From: CAZNHL01 sp964572965
GTDB lineage: Bacteria; Bacteroidota; Bacteroidia; Cytophagales; UBA9547
Assembly: GCA_964572965.1 (NCBI GenBank)
Contig: CAZNHL010000002.1
Location: forward strand, 62,001-126,000
Direction: 5' to 3'
Length of the DNA: 64,000 nt
In this document: piece after piece, positions 61,514 to 64,000 of the stretch
Layout of the letters: each line of letters opens with the position of its first letter
How positions within the stretch are numbered: the first letter of the stretch is position 1
The notes under the pieces: model-generated
The model's database searches: none
Told to the model about the DNA's origin: nothing
What the model saw: only the letters and a program-made list of their open reading frames with translations
Translations under genes and position numbers: made by a program

Positions 61514-62150
61514 TTTGAAAACTTAGAATAAGAACTACAACAATGAAAAAAACAGTTTGACTAGCAAGGTAGTAGACTGCCGACTTTTGGACGGGCAATC
61601 TGAAATACAATTGATACAGCAAATTAATAAACAGGCTTACAAGTAACCAGCTTATATAATTAAAGACAGGAATAACACCGTCATACCATGTCCACAAGCC
61701 AACCATAGTAGCAAATTGCTCCAGCATCAGGTCAAATAAAACCATCAGTATTGAAGCCCATAACGCCTTAAATAAAGGATGTCCTTTGGGTAAGAAATAC
61801 TGTACTGTCTGGTTTGCAGCCAAAGAAACACCTGCCCATAAAACAAAAAGCATTAAAGGCACATTGGCAAACATCGGCCCCAATAAACCGGAATAAATAT
61901 AGTTACCAAACAACAATCCTGTATTTACCCCCAGCCATTCTGTCCAGAAACCGATACTCCCTGCAATGAGAAAAAACAATAAGGCTTTGTTTTTAAAGAC
62001 ATCTTTATCCCAATAGAGTACCATCGTCACGAACAATAAATGCAATGGCGTTATTTGTTTAAAAAACGGTTGTAGCAAAGGAACAACAAAGCCCACAAAA
62101 CCTACAACATGTAAAACAACGAAAATGATAATCTTCCACTTCTGACTCAT
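61506..62150 (-). CDS. cruF: CruF-type carotenoid 1',2'-hydratase
   Basis: 214 residues with about six or seven membrane helices. Family blocks include LFFLIAGSIGFWTEWLGVNTGLLFGNYIYSG and PLMLFVLWAGVSLAANQTVQYFL, then MVLFDLMLEQFATMVGLWTW. CruF adds water across the 1,2 double bond of an acyclic carotenoid end. Overlaps with crtI (8 bp) and the GT2 gene (4 bp) show that the three are translated together. Confidence 0.88.
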   Translation of the reverse strand: MSQKWKIIIFVVLHVVGFVGFVVPLLQPFFKQITPLHLLFVTMVLYWDKDVFKNKALLFFLIAGSIGFWTEWLGVNTGLLFGNYIYSGLLGPMFANVPLMLFVLWAGVSLAANQTVQYFLPKGHPLFKALWASILMVLFDLMLEQFATMVGLWTWYDGVIPVFNYISWLLVSLFINLLYQLYFRLPVQKSAVYYLASQTVFFIVVVLILSFQNA

Positions 62151-63241
62151 ACAGACCTCCCTTTCCAGGTCACACGACCTGTTTTATGAAACAACATTGA
62201 TCTCATTCCGATCCACACGTACATGTACATCTGTACAGTGTGAAGCACAAAATTCTGTATAACTGATTGATGAGAGATGAGGGAAATACAAAAACGTATC
62301 CCAAAAATAGCTAAAAGTGAAAGCAACCATTGGCAAGAGGTGCCCCAAACAAATACTAAAGGCCAAAGCCAAAAGATAAGTGCGAAATAGATGTTCATGC
62401 CCAGTATGCTTTTGCCAAAACCACTGAACAGGTTCTTTGTAAAGCCATTTACGGCATCAGCTCCGTTTTGATACATCCGGGCGTTGATCAGCCGGTTGCC
62501 CAGAAGTACTTCTCCTTTAAAAAGAAGTGTTTTCACCAGTTTCATAATTTCAACATCTTCCACTACTTCATTCTTCACTTTTTCATGGAAATAGTTCTTC
62601 TTATATGTTGCTGCTCTGAATAACATGTATTGTCCGTTAGCAGCTGCAAGTGAAGGAGCTCCGAGCGTTCTTACAAATTTCAACGGTAATAGTGACAATA
62701 GTAAGTAATGCATCAAAGGCACCACCAGCTTTTCCCCGAATGAATGCATGATCTGATCAGGGAATATGCTCAGCAAGTCCAGCTTATACTTTTCCAAACG
62801 TTCAACCCCTGCAGCTATTGCTCCTTTTTCTATTTGTACATCGGCATCGAGAAATAACAAATAGTCGCCGGAGGCAGCTTCTGACAACTGATGGCATGCG
62901 TAGTTTTTACCCAGCCAGCCTTGTGGAAGCTCTTTTCCGTTGATCAATTTAACAGTAGTGTTTCTTTCCGAAAATGAGTTAACCACCTGCTCTGTAGCAT
63001 CTGTTGAATGATCGTTTAAAACCAGCACTTCTTTAATCCATTCACTTTGAATCAATAATTTCTCAAGCAACGTGCCAATATTACCGGCTTCGTTTCTGGC
63101 AGGAATCAAAACTGAAACCTGGCAGTTGGCAATAATTTCTCCTTGAGCAACAGGCAATAATGGATTGGTAAACAAATTGAACATTGCAACTCCCAAACGC
63201 ACTAGCGCAAACCCTAAAACAATCCAGACTACTACTTCCAT
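62147..63241 (-). CDS. CruG-like GT2 glycosyltransferase
   Basis: 364 residues. One N-terminal membrane helix precedes a GT2 domain: VSVLIPARNEAGNIGTLLEKLL, VLNDHSTDATEQVVNS, LPQGWLGKNYACHQLSEAASGDYLLFLDADVQIEKG, then QYMLFRAATY and EDVEIMKLVK. C-terminal helices span about residues 275-340. It lies directly next to cruF, as in cyanobacteria where the CruG glycosyltransferase acts after CruF on the hydroxyl it creates. So it may glycosylate the 1'- or 2'-hydroxyl; that is an inference from context. Confidence 0.88.
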   Translation of the reverse strand: MEVVVWIVLGFALVRLGVAMFNLFTNPLLPVAQGEIIANCQVSVLIPARNEAGNIGTLLEKLLIQSEWIKEVLVLNDHSTDATEQVVNSFSERNTTVKLINGKELPQGWLGKNYACHQLSEAASGDYLLFLDADVQIEKGAIAAGVERLEKYKLDLLSIFPDQIMHSFGEKLVVPLMHYLLLSLLPLKFVRTLGAPSLAAANGQYMLFRAATYKKNYFHEKVKNEVVEDVEIMKLVKTLLFKGEVLLGNRLINARMYQNGADAVNGFTKNLFSGFGKSILGMNIYFALIFWLWPLVFVWGTSCQWLLSLLAIFGIRFCISLISHQSVIQNFVLHTVQMYMYVWIGMRSMLFHKTGRVTWKGRSV

Positions 63242-63867
63242 TAATGCACAAAATTTTGGATATGTTTCTTTTTCGCACGTTCAAAAAACGCTTTGTATGC
63301 TTCCTGTAAGTCAATATGAGACGGATACAAAGACGGTTCAGAGATCTCTGTAAATATATTCAGGTAAGGTTTTTCGTTTGCGCTGTAATCAAACAAAGCT
63401 GCATAAAACAGGATCGAAGAGTTATTGGCTTTCTTAATGATATGACTGATCCCTGAATTAAATGTAAAATCATGGTCATAAATGGAGTAATATTTACCCT
63501 GAGGGTAGAAAATAACCATATTACTGGGATCTTTTAACAGATCGGCAGCTACGTTCAGGCTTTCTACCATACTCCTGTTTCCCGGATTAATAGAGAAGCA
63601 TCCAACACCCCGAAAGAACCACAATTTCTGCAGCATTTCTTCCAGCATTGCCAGATAAAACGTTTTCTTCAGTTCATAACGGGCCATTTGCCAGTTCAGG
63701 AAGCCATCCCACCAGGTTGCATGATTACCAATAACCAACAATGACTTGTCTGTCGGAATGGGATGTTCATGAAAATAATTTACACTACTGAAACGGCTTT
63801 TAAATTTCCAGTCCAGGAACCAGTTACTTAAAATTCCGTGTACAAAACTATGACGAGGCCTAATCAT
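63241..63867 (-). CDS. PlsC-family acyltransferase in the carotenoid cluster
   Basis: 208 residues. The acyltransferase motif is NHATWWDGFLNWQMA (HX4D: His, four residues, Asp), and YPQGKYYSIYDHD takes the place of the common FPEGT motif. It overlaps the GT2 gene by one base and the next (crtD-like) gene by 8 bp. In this cluster it could place an acyl chain on the carotenoid glycoside. An ordinary lysophosphatidate role would not explain the position inside the pigment operon. Confidence 0.85.
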   Translation of the reverse strand: MIRPRHSFVHGILSNWFLDWKFKSRFSSVNYFHEHPIPTDKSLLVIGNHATWWDGFLNWQMARYELKKTFYLAMLEEMLQKLWFFRGVGCFSINPGNRSMVESLNVAADLLKDPSNMVIFYPQGKYYSIYDHDFTFNSGISHIIKKANNSSILFYAALFDYSANEKPYLNIFTEISEPSLYPSHIDLQEAYKAFFERAKKKHIQNFVH

Positions 63868-64000
63868 TATACTTTTCTCTTACCAGATCAGCAGTAATTT
63901 TTGCTGACAATAAACATAAAGGCACTCCGCCCCCGGGATGCACCGTGCCACCTGCAAAATACAAGCCCTTTACTTTTGAAAAATTAGGATGACGCAGGAA
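63860..64000 (-). CDS. CrtD/CrtI-family carotenoid desaturase (5' end outside window)
   Basis: The reading frame runs off the window at 64000 and ends with TAG at 63862-63860. The last 46 residues hold the CrtI-family end block: KVKGLYFAGGTVHPGGGVPLCLLSAKI. The 'GGTVHPGGG' form is typical of CrtD-type 3,4-desaturases and distinct from the GPGVP form of the crtI gene above. Since cruF (1,2-hydration) is in the same cluster, the 3',4'-desaturase is the expected partner. It overlaps the acyltransferase gene by 8 bp. Confidence 0.82.
   Translation of the reverse strand, partial: FLRHPNFSKVKGLYFAGGTVHPGGGVPLCLLSAKITADLVREKYND

Noticed and set aside
1..64000. CRISPR array, tRNA, rRNA, transposase or phage genes
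   Set aside because: No regularly spaced repeats, cloverleaf-forming sequences or transposase/integrase motifs were seen by eye. A covariance-model search would be needed to rule out RNA genes fully.

Overview
The window reads as a scaffold piece from a Bacteroidota genome, most likely a flexirubin- and carotenoid-pigmented member of the Cytophagales or a close relative. The signs are a type IX secretion C-terminal sorting domain on a subtilase, a Bacteroidota-type TonB/ExbD/ExbD/ExbB locus, promoters of the TTG-N19/20-TAnnTTTG kind, AT-rich DNA and almost no Shine-Dalgarno signals. The genus cannot be fixed from sequence alone. Two runs of ten N (35671-35680 and 58278-58287) mark contig joins. 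Both fall inside genes, and both look like artificial spacers rather than real gaps.

Layout. 1-2.7 kb (minus strand): tonB (cut by the window edge), two exbD genes and exbB, behind two tandem Bacteroidota-type promoters. 3.0-4.3 kb (minus): the infC-rpmI-rplT translation operon, with no ATG available for infC. 4.4-7.9 kb (minus): a T9SS-exported subtilase, a lipoprotein and mnmA. 8.1-13.8 kb (plus): a TrpF-like barrel protein with its catalytic Cys replaced, then three secreted proteins, two of them probably beta-propellers. 13.9-15.7 kb: a YdcF/SanA-type lipoprotein and an alpha/beta-hydrolase-like protein.

15.9-42.9 kb (plus) is the centrepiece: a flexirubin/aryl-polyene gene cluster of about 24 genes. 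Tyrosine ammonia-lyase makes the 4-coumaroyl starter and a PaaK-like ligase can activate it. Two ACPs primed by AcpS, three complete ketosynthases, a chain-length-factor-like ketosynthase, a short ketosynthase-like protein, a FabG-type ketoreductase and two hotdog dehydratases extend it. A flavin-dependent halogenase, methyltransferases and a UbiA-like membrane protein can modify it. A thioesterase, an LpxL-type acyltransferase, a C45-type Ntn hydrolase and a huge MMPL-PlsC-methyltransferase fusion could release, esterify and export it. A LolA-like protein, a polysaccharide-deacetylase-like protein, a GT2-DUF2062 protein and a CrtI-like oxidoreductase complete the set. The two dehydratases carry complementary halves of the FabZ catalytic pair, which suggests an obligate heterodimer. 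A CRP-family regulator and a probable PD-(D/E)XK protein sit inside the cluster on the opposite strand. No darA/darB genes for the dialkylresorcinol half are present in the window.

42.9-50.1 kb (minus): an operon of a giant TPR + MORN/YwqK-repeat protein and two DUF3857/transglutaminase-type proteins, one with an intact triad and one with all three residues replaced. 50.4-56.2 kb: an AsmA-like protein, an unknown protein, a 6-pyruvoyl-tetrahydropterin synthase homologue, a 42-residue small ORF behind a perfect hairpin, a BtuCF/FecCD-type permease and binding protein without an ATPase, and hldD. 56.3-64 kb (minus): a beta-barrel-like protein, then a carotenoid cluster (crtD-like partial, acyltransferase, CruG-like GT2, cruF, crtI, crtB, unknown secreted protein, idi, CrtYcd-type lycopene cyclase). 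That set predicts a monocyclic, 1'-hydroxylated carotenoid that is glycosylated and acylated. No tRNA, rRNA, CRISPR array, transposase or phage gene was seen.
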